DNA from: DASRIA01 sp038203635
GTDB taxonomy: Bacteria > Actinomycetota > Thermoleophilia > Solirubrobacterales > JBBDJG01
Reading direction: 5' to 3'
Assembly: GCA_038203635.1 (NCBI GenBank)
Contig: JBBRDT010000008.1
Span: 1 to 57,244, forward strand
Length of the DNA stretch: 57,244 bases
The notes beneath the pieces were generated by a model. It searched no databases and was not told where the DNA came from. It saw only the letters and a program-made list of their open reading frames with translations. Each line of letters begins with the position of its first letter. Position 1 is the first letter of the stretch. Positions 41,874 to 51,987 of this stretch are shown one piece after another. A program made the translations under genes and the position numbers.

Positions 41874-41904
41874 GCCGTTCGCCGTTCGCCGTTCGCCGTT
41901 CGCA
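41874..41904. repeat. Tandem heptamer array, four copies of GCCGTTC
   Basis: GCCGTTC is repeated head to tail at 41874-41880, 41881-41887, 41888-41894 and 41895-41901, followed by a decayed part. The array starts one base after the stop of the preceding gene and lies in the 59-bp gap before the DUF4446 gene. It belongs to the same repeat family as 32457, 43011 and 46515. Confidence 0.9.
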
Positions 41905-41931
41905 GTCCCACCTGCTGGTTATCCTTCGCGC

Positions 41932-42456
41932 GTGCCTGACGATCTCACTACGGCTGCCGGCATCGCAGCGCTGGCGGCGGGCGGCGTCGCTGCGCTGGCG
42001 CTCCTCTCCGTCTTGATCCTCTGGATCAAGCTGCGGCGCGTCCGCACGGCGCAGGTCGCGGTGCTGGGCACCAGCGGCGAGCGAGATCTCGTCACCCACG
42101 CGGAGAACCTCGAGATCGGCTTTGCGCAGCTGCAAGGGCTGGTCGAGGAGACGTTCCGGCGCGTCGAGGAGCGCCTCGAGAAGGACGAGGGCCGCATCCA
42201 GCGCAGCATCAGCAAGACCGCTGTCATCCGGTATGACGCGTACGGCGAGATGAGCGGCCGCCAGTCGAGCTCGATGGCGCTGCTCGACGACACCGGCACA
42301 GGGGTGGTGCTGTCCTCCATCCTGCACCGGGACCAGGCCCGCATGTACGTGAAGGGCGTGCGTGACGGCCGTTCGGAGATCGAGCTCTCCCCCGAGGAGG
42401 ACGAGGCAGTCCGCACCGCTCTCGGCGCGCCCGCGGTCGCCGAGACGCGCAGCTAG
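41932..42456 (+). CDS. DUF4446 family membrane protein
   Basis: A 174-residue protein with one N-terminal membrane helix (about 10-33) and a coiled-coil-prone stretch (LEEDEGR-like, EETFRRVEERLEKDEGRI). The DUF4446 core follows: KTAVIRYDAYGEMSGRQSSS, then ALLDDTGTGVVLSSILHRDQ and YVKGVRDGRSEIELSPEE. The family is common in Firmicutes and Actinobacteria, often near oriC genes; its function is unknown. The GTG start is set by homology. Its TAG stop shares one base with the GTG start of pheA. Confidence 0.88.
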   Translation: MPDDLTTAAGIAALAAGGVAALALLSVLILWIKLRRVRTAQVAVLGTSGERDLVTHAENLEIGFAQLQGLVEETFRRVEERLEKDEGRIQRSISKTAVIRYDAYGEMSGRQSSSMALLDDTGTGVVLSSILHRDQARMYVKGVRDGRSEIELSPEEDEAVRTALGAPAVAETRS

Positions 42457-43298
42457 TGGCCCTGAGGGTCGCGTTCCTCGGCCCCGAGGGCACGTTCTCC
42501 GAGGAGGCGCTGCTCACGACGGCCGGCCACGAGGGGATCGAGGCAGTGCCGCTGCCGACGATCTACGAATGCGTGATGGCCGTCGTCGACGGGCGCTGCG
42601 ATCGCGCGCTGGTACCGATCGAGAACTCACTGGAAGGATCCGTCAACGCCACGCTCGACGCGCTGGTGTTCGAGACCGACGAAGTGCAGATCGTCGGTGA
42701 GGTCGTGCACCCGATCGCACACACCCTGATCGCCAGGACGCAGCTTCCGCTGGAGCGCATCGAGCGAGTGCTCTCGCACCCCCAGGCCAGCGCCCAGTGC
42801 GCGCGTTTCCTGCGCGAGCGGCTGGGACACGCCGAGGTCATGGGCGCGCAGAGCACCGCCGACGCGGTGCGGATCGTGGCCGAGTCCGATCAACCATGGG
42901 CCGCGCTCGGTAATCACATCTCGGCCGAGCTCTACGGCTGCGAGGTACTGGCCGATCGCGTCGAGGACACGCCCGAGAACGAGACGCGGTTCGTCTGGCT
43001 GGCCCGCTCCGGCGAACGGCGCACGGCGCACGGCGAACGGCCTTTCAAGACGTCCATCGTGTTTTGGGGGATGTCCGACCACCCGGGCGCGCTCGTGGAC
43101 GTCCTCCAGGAGTTCGCGGCGCGGAAGATCAACCTCAGCAAGATCGAATCAAGGCCGCGCAAGCAGGGCCTCGGGCGCTACGTGTTCTTCGCCGACCTCG
43201 TCGGGCGGGCCGACGACCCGCCGATCGTCGAGGCTTTGGAGGCAGTCGGCGACGCAGTCGAGACCCTGCGGGTGCTGGGGTGCTATCCGACCGGCTGA
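42456..43298 (+). CDS. pheA: Prephenate dehydratase
   Basis: A 280-residue enzyme converting prephenate to phenylpyruvate for phenylalanine synthesis. The catalytic half begins ALRVAFLGPEGTFSEEALL and has VPIENSLEGSVNATLDAL and the catalytic NETRFVWLA motif at about 175. The ACT regulatory domain (about 200-278) has DHPGALVDVLQEFAARKINL and SKIESRPRKQGLG, which bind phenylalanine for feedback control. Between the two halves the linker reads GERRTAHGERPF and is encoded by a heptamer repeat array (43011-43038), apparently inserted in frame. It starts one base inside the DUF4446 stop codon. Confidence 0.95.
   Translation: MALRVAFLGPEGTFSEEALLTTAGHEGIEAVPLPTIYECVMAVVDGRCDRALVPIENSLEGSVNATLDALVFETDEVQIVGEVVHPIAHTLIARTQLPLERIERVLSHPQASAQCARFLRERLGHAEVMGAQSTADAVRIVAESDQPWAALGNHISAELYGCEVLADRVEDTPENETRFVWLARSGERRTAHGERPFKTSIVFWGMSDHPGALVDVLQEFAARKINLSKIESRPRKQGLGRYVFFADLVGRADDPPIVEALEAVGDAVETLRVLGCYPTG
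43011..43038. repeat. Heptamer array inside the pheA interdomain linker
   Basis: Four 7-bp units run head to tail: GGCGAAC, GGCGCAC, GGCGCAC and GGCGAAC, the reverse complements of GTTCGCC/GTGCGCC units seen at 32457 and 46515. The array lies between the prephenate dehydratase domain and the ACT domain and stays in frame, encoding GERRTAHGER. Confidence 0.88.
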
Positions 43299-43473
43299 GT
43301 AGGTCGCCCCGGTGTGTGGTTACACTTTCGCCACCGCAGTGGAAGCCGCGACCGCCACAGTCACACCGGCGGGGCCCGCAGGGCAAGGCCGGGAGACAGA
43401 CAGGGAGAGTGAGCCAGCCGGGGAGCAGGTGGCTGCATCCGCGGGCGCGTCGAGGCGCGTCGAAGGGGGTCGG

Positions 43474-43959
43474 GTGCTCGTGCTCAACGCCTCCTACGAG
43501 CCGCTCAACGTGTGCACGGTCCGCAGGGCCGTCGTGCTCGTGCTGAAGGAGAAGGCCGAGCTCGTGGAGAAGAGCGAGCGCAGGGTGCGGGCGGAGAGCA
43601 TCACGCTGCCGCACCCGGTCGTGATCCGCCTGGTGTCCTACGTGCGCATTCCGCGCGACCAGCGCCGCCGGCGCATCACGCGCAGGGCCGTGTTCGCGCG
43701 CGACTCCTGGACCTGCCAGTACTGCGGAACCACTGCCCACCTGACGGTCGACCACGTCATCCCTCGAAGCCGGGGAGGCGCCAGCGACTGGGAGAACATC
43801 GTCACGTCGTGCGCGCCGTGCAACAGGCGCAAGGGCAGCCGCACCACGGTCGAGACGGGAATGCACCCACGGCGCAAGCCGCGGGCCCCCGGCCCGACGA
43901 TCTTCATCCGTGTCGCCGCGCCCGTGGTGCCGACGGCGTGGAGGCAGTACTTGCGCTAG
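43474..43959 (+). CDS. HNH endonuclease family protein
   Basis: A 161-residue protein of the common actinobacterial HNH family. It begins VLVLNASYEPLNVCTVRRAV, the family start, and the HNH site reads WTCQYCGTTAHLTVDHVIPR with SRGGASDWENIVTSCAPCN, giving two C-x-x-C zinc pairs and the catalytic His. It likely nicks or cuts DNA; the housekeeping context suggests a conserved but unknown role rather than defence. GTG 43474 is preceded by GAAGGGGG, a fair ribosome-binding site. The frame is open back to 43312 but that part has no family similarity. It overlaps the convergent gyrA stop by 4 bp. Confidence 0.88.
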   Translation: MLVLNASYEPLNVCTVRRAVVLVLKEKAELVEKSERRVRAESITLPHPVVIRLVSYVRIPRDQRRRRITRRAVFARDSWTCQYCGTTAHLTVDHVIPRSRGGASDWENIVTSCAPCNRRKGSRTTVETGMHPRRKPRAPGPTIFIRVAAPVVPTAWRQYLR

Positions 43960-46508
43960 TCGGCCCCGTTGCCCTCGGGCGACTCGGGCTCGGTTCCGTC
44001 CTCTTCCATGAGCTGCGGTGACGCTCCGTTCTCGTCGCCCGCCGATGCGCCGATCTCGGCGTCGCTCTCCTGAACGAGCGCCACCGCGCTGACCGTGTCG
44101 TCCCCGCGCAGGTTCATCACCTTCACGCCTTGGGTGGCTCGCCCCATGGTGGAGATACCGCGCACGCTCGTCCGCTGCACCATGCCGCTCTGTGAGATGA
44201 ACACCAGCTCCTGGTGCTCGCGCACGATCAGCGCACCGGCGAGCGCGCCCTTGCGCTCGGTCATCTGGATGGTCTTCACGCCCTTCGTACCGCGACCCTT
44301 CACGGGGTACTCGCTGATCGGCGAGCGCTTGCCGAACCCGTTCTCGGTCACCACGAACAGCTCCGTGTCGTCCCGGGCGACGTCCATGGCGAGCACCGCG
44401 TTGTCCTTCTCGGACACGTTCATGCCGCGCACACCACTCGTGTCGCGCCCCATGGGCCGCACCCGGGACTCGTTGAACCGCGCGGCATAGCCCGAGCGCG
44501 AAACCATGATGATGTCGTCCTCGCCGCTCGTGCCGCGCACGTCGACGAGTGAGTCGCCGTCGCGCAGCTTGATCGCGATGATCCCGTCCGCGCGGATCGG
44601 CGTGTTGTAGGCGGTCAGCTCGGTCTTCTTGATCAGGCCGTTGCGCGTGCCGAACACGACGTACTTGTGCTCGGAGAAGTCGCGCGTGGGAATCACGGCG
44701 CGGGCCCGCTCGCCCTCGCGCAGCGGTAGCAAGTTGATCAGCGCGCGGCCCTTGGCGGTGCGCGCGCCCTCGGGCAGCTCGTAGACCTTCAGGCGATACA
44801 CCTTGCCCATGTTGGTGAAGAACAACAGGAAGTCGTGCGTCGAGCAGATGCGCAGGTGCTCGATGTAGTCGTCCTCCTTGGTCTCCATCCCGATCACCCC
44901 GATGCCGCCGCGATGCTGCTTGCGGTAGGTCGAGAGCGGGAGGCGCTTGATGTAGCCCGAGCGCGTGATCGAGATGACCATCTGCTCCTCGGCGATCATG
45001 TCCTCGAGGTCGACCTCGCCCTCGGCGGCGATGATCTCGCTGCGGCGCTCGTCGCCGTAGATCTCCTTGATCTCGAGCAGCTCCTCCTTGATCAGCCCGT
45101 ACAGGCGCTCCTCCTCGCCGAGGATCGCGCGCAGCTCCTTGATGCGCTCCATGAGGTCCGCGTGCTCGGCCTTGATCTTGTCGGTCTCGAGTGCGGTCAG
45201 GCGCTGGAGGCGCATGTCGAGGATCGCCTGCGCCTGCTCGGGCGACAGGTCGAACGCCTCGACGAGGCCGGCACGTGCCTGCTCGGGGTCGGGCGAGGAC
45301 CGGATCAGCTTGATCACCGCGTCGATGTTCGACAGCGCGATCAGCAGGCCCTCGAGGATGTGCGCTCGGCGCTCGGCGCGCTCCAGCTGGTCCTTGGTGC
45401 GCCGGGTCACGACCTCCTTCTGGTGGAGGACGTAGTAGCGGATCACCTCGCGCAGGTCGAGCGTGCGCGGCACGCCGTCAGCGAGCGCCACCATGTTGAC
45501 GCCGAACGTCTGCTGCAGGGAGGTGTGCTTGTAGAGCTTGTTGAGCACGACCTCGGGAATCGCGTCCCGCTTCAGCTCGATCACGAGCCGCATGCCCGAC
45601 CGGTCGGTCTCGTCACGCAGGTCGCTGATCTCGGAGATCTTCTTGTCGTGCACGAGGCTGGCGATCTTCTTGATCAGCCCGCCGTCACCGCCCTTCTTGA
45701 CCATGAAGGGCAATTCGGTGACGATGATCGCCTCCTTGCCGCCGCGCAATGGCTCGACGTGGGCGCGGCCGCGCATCACGACACGACCCCGGCCTGTCTC
45801 GTAGGCGTCCTTGATCCCCTCGCGGCCGACGATGTAGCCGCCGGTCGGGAAGTCCGGCCCCTTGATGTGCTTCATGAGGCCGGCGACGTCGATCTCCGGA
45901 TCGTCGATGTAGGCCACCACCGCGTCGATCGTCTCGCGCAGGTTGTGCGGCGGGATGTTGGTCGCCATACCGACGGCGATGCCGGAGGAGCCGTTCACGA
46001 GCAGGTTCGGGAAGCGCGCCGGGAGGATCAGCGGCTCCTGCCGCGACTCGTCGTAGTTCGGGGTGAAGTCGACCGTGTTCGCGTCGATGTCGCGCAGCAG
46101 CTCGGTCGCGAGCCGTGCGAGGCGGGCCTCGGTGTACCGCATCGCCGCGGGCGGGTCGTCGTCGATCGAACCGAAGTTGCCCTGGCCGTCGACGAGCGGA
46201 TAGCGCAACGCGAAGTCCTGCGCCATGCGCGCGAGCGTGTCGTAGATCGCCGAGTCGCCGTGCGGGTGGAAGTTCCCCATCACGTCGCCGACGACGCGGG
46301 CGCACTTGCGATACGCGCGCGTCGGCTGCAGGCCGGCCTCGTGCATCGCATACAGCACGCGGCGGTGCACCGGCTTCAGGCCGTCGCGCACGTCGGGCAG
46401 CGCACGCCCGACGATCACGCTCATCGCGTAGTCCATGTAGGAGGAGCGCATCTCCTCCCGCAGGCCGCGGGGTTCGATGTTGCCGGTTAGTGCGTCAAGC
46501 GTCGCCAT
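43956..46508 (-). CDS. gyrA: DNA gyrase subunit A
   Basis: An 850-residue type II topoisomerase subunit. The breakage-reunion domain has FHPHGDSAIYDTLARMAQDF (quinolone region with Ser and Asp in the sensitive-type positions) and MRYTEARLA with the catalytic Tyr. KRDAIPEVVLNKLYKHTSL is the GyrA core. The C-terminal beta-pinwheel has a GyrA-box-like KQHRGGIGVIG and repeated blades. A short acidic tail of about 35 residues ends the protein. The start ATG is preceded, after six bases, by a repeat array in place of a normal ribosome-binding site. gyrB lies upstream on the same strand. Confidence 0.98.
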   Translation of the reverse strand: MATLDALTGNIEPRGLREEMRSSYMDYAMSVIVGRALPDVRDGLKPVHRRVLYAMHEAGLQPTRAYRKCARVVGDVMGNFHPHGDSAIYDTLARMAQDFALRYPLVDGQGNFGSIDDDPPAAMRYTEARLARLATELLRDIDANTVDFTPNYDESRQEPLILPARFPNLLVNGSSGIAVGMATNIPPHNLRETIDAVVAYIDDPEIDVAGLMKHIKGPDFPTGGYIVGREGIKDAYETGRGRVVMRGRAHVEPLRGGKEAIIVTELPFMVKKGGDGGLIKKIASLVHDKKISEISDLRDETDRSGMRLVIELKRDAIPEVVLNKLYKHTSLQQTFGVNMVALADGVPRTLDLREVIRYYVLHQKEVVTRRTKDQLERAERRAHILEGLLIALSNIDAVIKLIRSSPDPEQARAGLVEAFDLSPEQAQAILDMRLQRLTALETDKIKAEHADLMERIKELRAILGEEERLYGLIKEELLEIKEIYGDERRSEIIAAEGEVDLEDMIAEEQMVISITRSGYIKRLPLSTYRKQHRGGIGVIGMETKEDDYIEHLRICSTHDFLLFFTNMGKVYRLKVYELPEGARTAKGRALINLLPLREGERARAVIPTRDFSEHKYVVFGTRNGLIKKTELTAYNTPIRADGIIAIKLRDGDSLVDVRGTSGEDDIIMVSRSGYAARFNESRVRPMGRDTSGVRGMNVSEKDNAVLAMDVARDDTELFVVTENGFGKRSPISEYPVKGRGTKGVKTIQMTERKGALAGALIVREHQELVFISQSGMVQRTSVRGISTMGRATQGVKVMNLRGDDTVSAVALVQESDAEIGASAGDENGASPQLMEEDGTEPESPEGNGAD

Positions 46509-46514
46509 ATCTCG

Positions 46515-46582
46515 GTTACGCCGTTACGCCGTTACGCCGTGCGCCGGAAAATCGGCGATACGGCGAACGGCCCACGGCGAAC
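46515..46582. repeat. Heptamer/octamer inverted array between gyrB and gyrA
   Basis: GTTACGCC occurs three times (46515-46538), then GTGCGCC (46539-46545). An 8-bp spacer follows, then the reverse-polarity units GGCGATAC, GGCGAAC, GGCCCAC and GGCGAAC (46554-46582). The two halves can pair as a large imperfect stem. The array fills nearly all of the 83-bp gap between gyrB and gyrA and begins six bases from the gyrA start codon. Confidence 0.88.
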
Positions 46583-46591
46583 TCATCCTTT

Positions 46592-49051
<2,460 letters not shown>

Positions 49052-49319
49052 TAAGTTCCTTCCTGCTGAGGCGGCGGCAGCCGCATTGATGAAGACCCGT
49101 TCAATATGCGCGCACGCGCCTAATTCGACTGCGGTGTGCGCGCGGTACCGGGCGCCTAAAAGGTGCTGCCAATTCTAGCAGGTTGGGGTGCCGGATCTGG
49201 CCTTGAACCTGTCGAAATTTCCCTCTGGAATGCGGAAAAACCCGCGCAGCCCGGGGCCGTCTGTGGGGACACTCTCCCCAGACTTTAGAGAGCCTCCGAG
49301 ACGCCTTCGCGCGGTTCGG
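49052..49319. promoter_or_regulatory. 268-bp gap before gyrB: promoter region and possible hairpin
   Basis: This gap separates the dnaA-dnaN-recF-dciA unit from gyrB on the same strand. Read leftward, TAGAAT (49177-49172) is a plausible -10 box, giving a leader of about 115 bases; no clear -35 is seen. TGGGGA (49264-49269) and TCCCCA (49275-49280) form a short stem-loop 40 bp after the dciA-like stop, which could end the upstream transcript. No small gene was found in this stretch. Confidence 0.4.
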
Positions 49320-49613
49320 TCAGCCGCCCACGACGTAACGGATCTCGCGCACCTGGCGGTCGGGCGGGCGAGCCTCGTTGAGCCGCTCCAGCAGCTGCCG
49401 GGACATCATCGAGAGCTCGGCCGCCCAGACCGCCGAACTGCAGCGCACGGTCACGATCCCGGCCTGCTCGGAGGCCGGCTCGGAGTGCCGCGCGATCTCC
49501 GGACCGGCGACTGCCTCCCATCCCTGCTGAACGTCCGCAAGGAGGGTGCGCGGCGCCAGCCTTTCCTTGAGCCCCGGAAGGGACTCCGCGAGCGGCCTCG
49601 GCCGCCGGCTCAC
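49320..49613 (-). CDS. DciA-like DUF721 protein
   Basis: A 97-residue protein: LAESLPGLKERLAPRTLLAD, then WEAVAGPEIARHSEPASEQ and GIVTVRCSSAVWAAELSMMS with LLERLNEA, matching DUF721/DciA. DciA loads the replicative helicase in many bacteria lacking DnaC/DnaI. The gene follows recF with a GTGA overlap (GTG 49613), the standard actinobacterial order dnaA-dnaN-recF-DUF721-gyrB. The short form here keeps the KH-like core but lacks an N-terminal extension. Translation from this GTG is chosen by the overlap and by homology. Confidence 0.88.
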   Translation of the reverse strand: MSRRPRPLAESLPGLKERLAPRTLLADVQQGWEAVAGPEIARHSEPASEQAGIVTVRCSSAVWAAELSMMSRQLLERLNEARPPDRQVREIRYVVGG

Positions 49614-50719
49614 GCGATCTCCTCGGAGGGACGTTCCTCTTCGGCGGGCTCCGGTGGCCGCACCGGCACCCGTGCAGCATCGACGTGGTCGGGAACCGTG
49701 CGCGCGTCCGCTGTCGATATCAGGGCTTGCCCGGGACCGGTGAGCGTCTGCAGCAGCCGTGCGCGGCGGTCGGGGTCGAGCTCGCTCAACACGTCGTCGA
49801 GCAACATCACGGGATGCGTTGCACGCAGGCTTGTCAGGACATCGCGCTCGGCGAGCAGCAGGGCCAGCAGCCCGAGGCGCTGCTGGCCCTGCGATCCGTA
49901 ACGGCGCAGGTCCCGCGAGGACACGCGCAGCACCAGGTCGTCCCGGTGCGGGCCGTGCAGGGTGAAACCACGGTCGAGATCGGCGTCCACGCGCTCGCGG
50001 AGCTCGCGTTCGAGCTCGTCGGCAGTACGCGCTGCGCTGCGGGGGCGATAGTCGAGCGCGGCGGGGGTCGGCAGGCCCAGCTCGGCGGCTCGGCGTGCAA
50101 ACGGCTCGGCGAGCGCATCGATCAACTCGCGCCGATGGTCCATCAGCTCCACGCCGTGCCGCGCCAGCTCGCGGTCCCACGGGTGTAGCGAGTCAGGCCC
50201 CACCGCACGCGCACGCGCCCGTCCAAGCAGGGCGTTTCGCTGTGCGAGCGCTTTCGCGTACGACGCGCGCGTGCCGCGCCGGGCGGGCCACACGGTCGCG
50301 GTGAGATCGTCGAGGCGGGCACGCCGGTTCCCGCCCGGGCCCTTCACCAGCTCGAGGTGGTCAGGTGCGAACACGCACACGAAGAACGGCGGGTCGCCGG
50401 CCTGTGGATGCGTCACGCGCGTCCCGTCGCGTAACACGGACTTGGGGCCGCTCGACTGGACCGTCACGTCCGTCGTGTGGACGGCTCCGCCGACGGCCAC
50501 CCGCAGGGACACGCGTGCCGACCGCGTGCCGAACCGGATCAGCTCACGCTCGTTCGACGTCCTGAAGGACCGGCCGGTGCAACCCACGTGCACCGCCTCC
50601 ATCAGATTGGTCTTCCCGGCGCCGACCGGTCCCTCCAACACCGTGATGCCTTCGGCCAGTTCCAACTCGGTCCGTGCGTAGCTGCGAAAGTCGCGGACCT
50701 CGAGGCGCGAGACGTGCAA
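49610..50719 (-). CDS. recF: DNA replication and repair protein RecF
   Basis: A 369-residue SMC-like ATPase. MHVSRLEVRDFRSYARTELE opens the protein, LEGPVGAGKTNLMEAVHVG holds Walker A, GSQGQQRLGLLALLLAERD is the signature motif, and HPVMLLDDVLSELDPDRR is Walker B with the D-loop. It loads RecA at single-strand gaps with RecO and RecR. It starts 8 bp after the dnaN stop. About 30 extra residues at the C-terminus (PPEPAEEERPSEE) are acidic and probably disordered. Confidence 0.96.
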   Translation of the reverse strand: MHVSRLEVRDFRSYARTELELAEGITVLEGPVGAGKTNLMEAVHVGCTGRSFRTSNERELIRFGTRSARVSLRVAVGGAVHTTDVTVQSSGPKSVLRDGTRVTHPQAGDPPFFVCVFAPDHLELVKGPGGNRRARLDDLTATVWPARRGTRASYAKALAQRNALLGRARARAVGPDSLHPWDRELARHGVELMDHRRELIDALAEPFARRAAELGLPTPAALDYRPRSAARTADELERELRERVDADLDRGFTLHGPHRDDLVLRVSSRDLRRYGSQGQQRLGLLALLLAERDVLTSLRATHPVMLLDDVLSELDPDRRARLLQTLTGPGQALISTADARTVPDHVDAARVPVRPPEPAEEERPSEEIA

Positions 50720-50727
50720 CGGACTCT

Positions 50728-51846
50728 CTAGACGTTTAGGCGCACCGGCATGATCAGGTAGAGGAACTGGTCCTCCTCACCCGCGCCGGCCGGCTCGATC
50801 AGACCGGGACGCAGGGCGCTGATCAGGCGCAAGCGGACCTCCTCGGCCCCCACGCTCTCGAGACCGTCCTGGAGGAACTGCGGGTTGAAGCCGATCTCGA
50901 GCTCGTCTCCCTGGAAGTTTACGGGGACCGACTCCGAGGCCTCGCCGACATCCGGAGTCTGCGCGGAAAGCGTCACTGTCCCCTGCTCGAAACGCAGGCG
51001 CAGCGGGGCATTGCGCTGAGCCATGAGGCTCACCCGGCGCACCACGCCGAGCAGCTCGGACTTGTCGATCACGATCTCGTGCTCGTAGGACTCCGGGAGC
51101 AGCTGGCGATAGTTCGGGAATTGACCATCGATCAGGCGCGATGACAGCGTCACGCGGCCGGACTCGAACACGACCTGGTTGTCCTTGGTGGTGATCGAAA
51201 CCGTCTCGGGCCGCGTCTCTCCGACGACCCGGCCGAGCTCCTGCAGCGCCCGGGCGGGGACGTTGGCCTCGAACGCGCTTCCGTTCATGCCGGGGACGGC
51301 CGCCTCCTTGACGCTCAACCGATACGAGTCCGTCGCCACCATCCGCAACGTGCCCTCCTCGAGGGAGACGAGGATCCCGGTCAGGACCGGGCGAGTCTCG
51401 TCACGTGAGGCCGCCTTCGCCACCCGGTCGATCGTCGCGGCGAGCGCGGCGGCATCGAGCACTACCGCCGTCTCGGCGTCGGCGGTGGGGAGCTTCGGGA
51501 AGTCCGCGGTCGGCAGGGTCCGCACGGCGAACGAAGCGCGCTGCGAGGTGACCTTCACGACTCCCGGGTCGGATGCCGCGTCGATCGAGACCCGATCCCC
51601 ATCGGCAACGCGCACGATGTCCAGCAGCAAGCGCGCCGGGAGCAGCAGCGTGCCCTCCTGTTCGACATCGGCGGGAATGGCGGACTGCAGTGCGATCTCG
51701 GTATCGGTCGCGGAAAGTGCGACACCCTCTCCCGTGGCCTTCAGCATCACTCCTCCGAGCGCCGGGATTGCCGACCGGGTGGCGGCAGCGCGAGTCACGA
51801 GCTGAAGCTCGGAAAGAAAAGGTTGCCTTTCGACAGACAACTTCAT
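50728..51846 (-). CDS. dnaN: DNA polymerase III sliding clamp (beta subunit)
   Basis: A 372-residue clamp of three similar domains. Landmarks are MKLSVERQPFLSELQLVTRA at the start, TGILVSLEEGTLRMVATDSY in domain two, SRLIDGQFPNYRQLLPESYE before the third domain, and the C-terminal FLYLIMPVRL. A GAGGATG stretch lies upstream of the ATG. It tethers DNA polymerase to the template. It follows dnaA after a 141-bp gap that probably contains oriC elements. Confidence 0.97.
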   Translation of the reverse strand: MKLSVERQPFLSELQLVTRAAATRSAIPALGGVMLKATGEGVALSATDTEIALQSAIPADVEQEGTLLLPARLLLDIVRVADGDRVSIDAASDPGVVKVTSQRASFAVRTLPTADFPKLPTADAETAVVLDAAALAATIDRVAKAASRDETRPVLTGILVSLEEGTLRMVATDSYRLSVKEAAVPGMNGSAFEANVPARALQELGRVVGETRPETVSITTKDNQVVFESGRVTLSSRLIDGQFPNYRQLLPESYEHEIVIDKSELLGVVRRVSLMAQRNAPLRLRFEQGTVTLSAQTPDVGEASESVPVNFQGDELEIGFNPQFLQDGLESVGAEEVRLRLISALRPGLIEPAGAGEEDQFLYLIMPVRLNV

Positions 51847-51987
51847 GCGGACATCCTCATAGTTATGGAAGTAGGTAGAGGGTGTGGATTCTCTGTCTTA
51901 CGGTCGAGAGAGGCGCAAAGAGGGGCGTTCCGGGCTGTGTCATCGCCTGTGTGGCCTGCTGTGTGGGAAGGCATGGGTGGACACGTC
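51847..51987. other. Candidate origin of replication (oriC) between dnaA and dnaN
   Basis: The gap holds several same-orientation words related to DnaA boxes (reverse form TGTGGATAA/TGTGGACAA). TGTGGATTC is at 51883-51891 and GGTGGACAC at 51977-51985, each 7 of 9 matches, and TGTGTGGCC and TGTGTGGGAA lie between them. A relatively AT-richer start (ATAGTTATGGAAGTAG) lies near dnaN. No perfect DnaA box was found, so the call rests on gene context and box density. Confidence 0.5.

Noticed and set aside
43312..43473. N-terminal extension of the HNH protein from a GTG at 43312
   Set aside because: The added 54 residues have no similarity to the family, and a good ribosome-binding site precedes GTG 43474.
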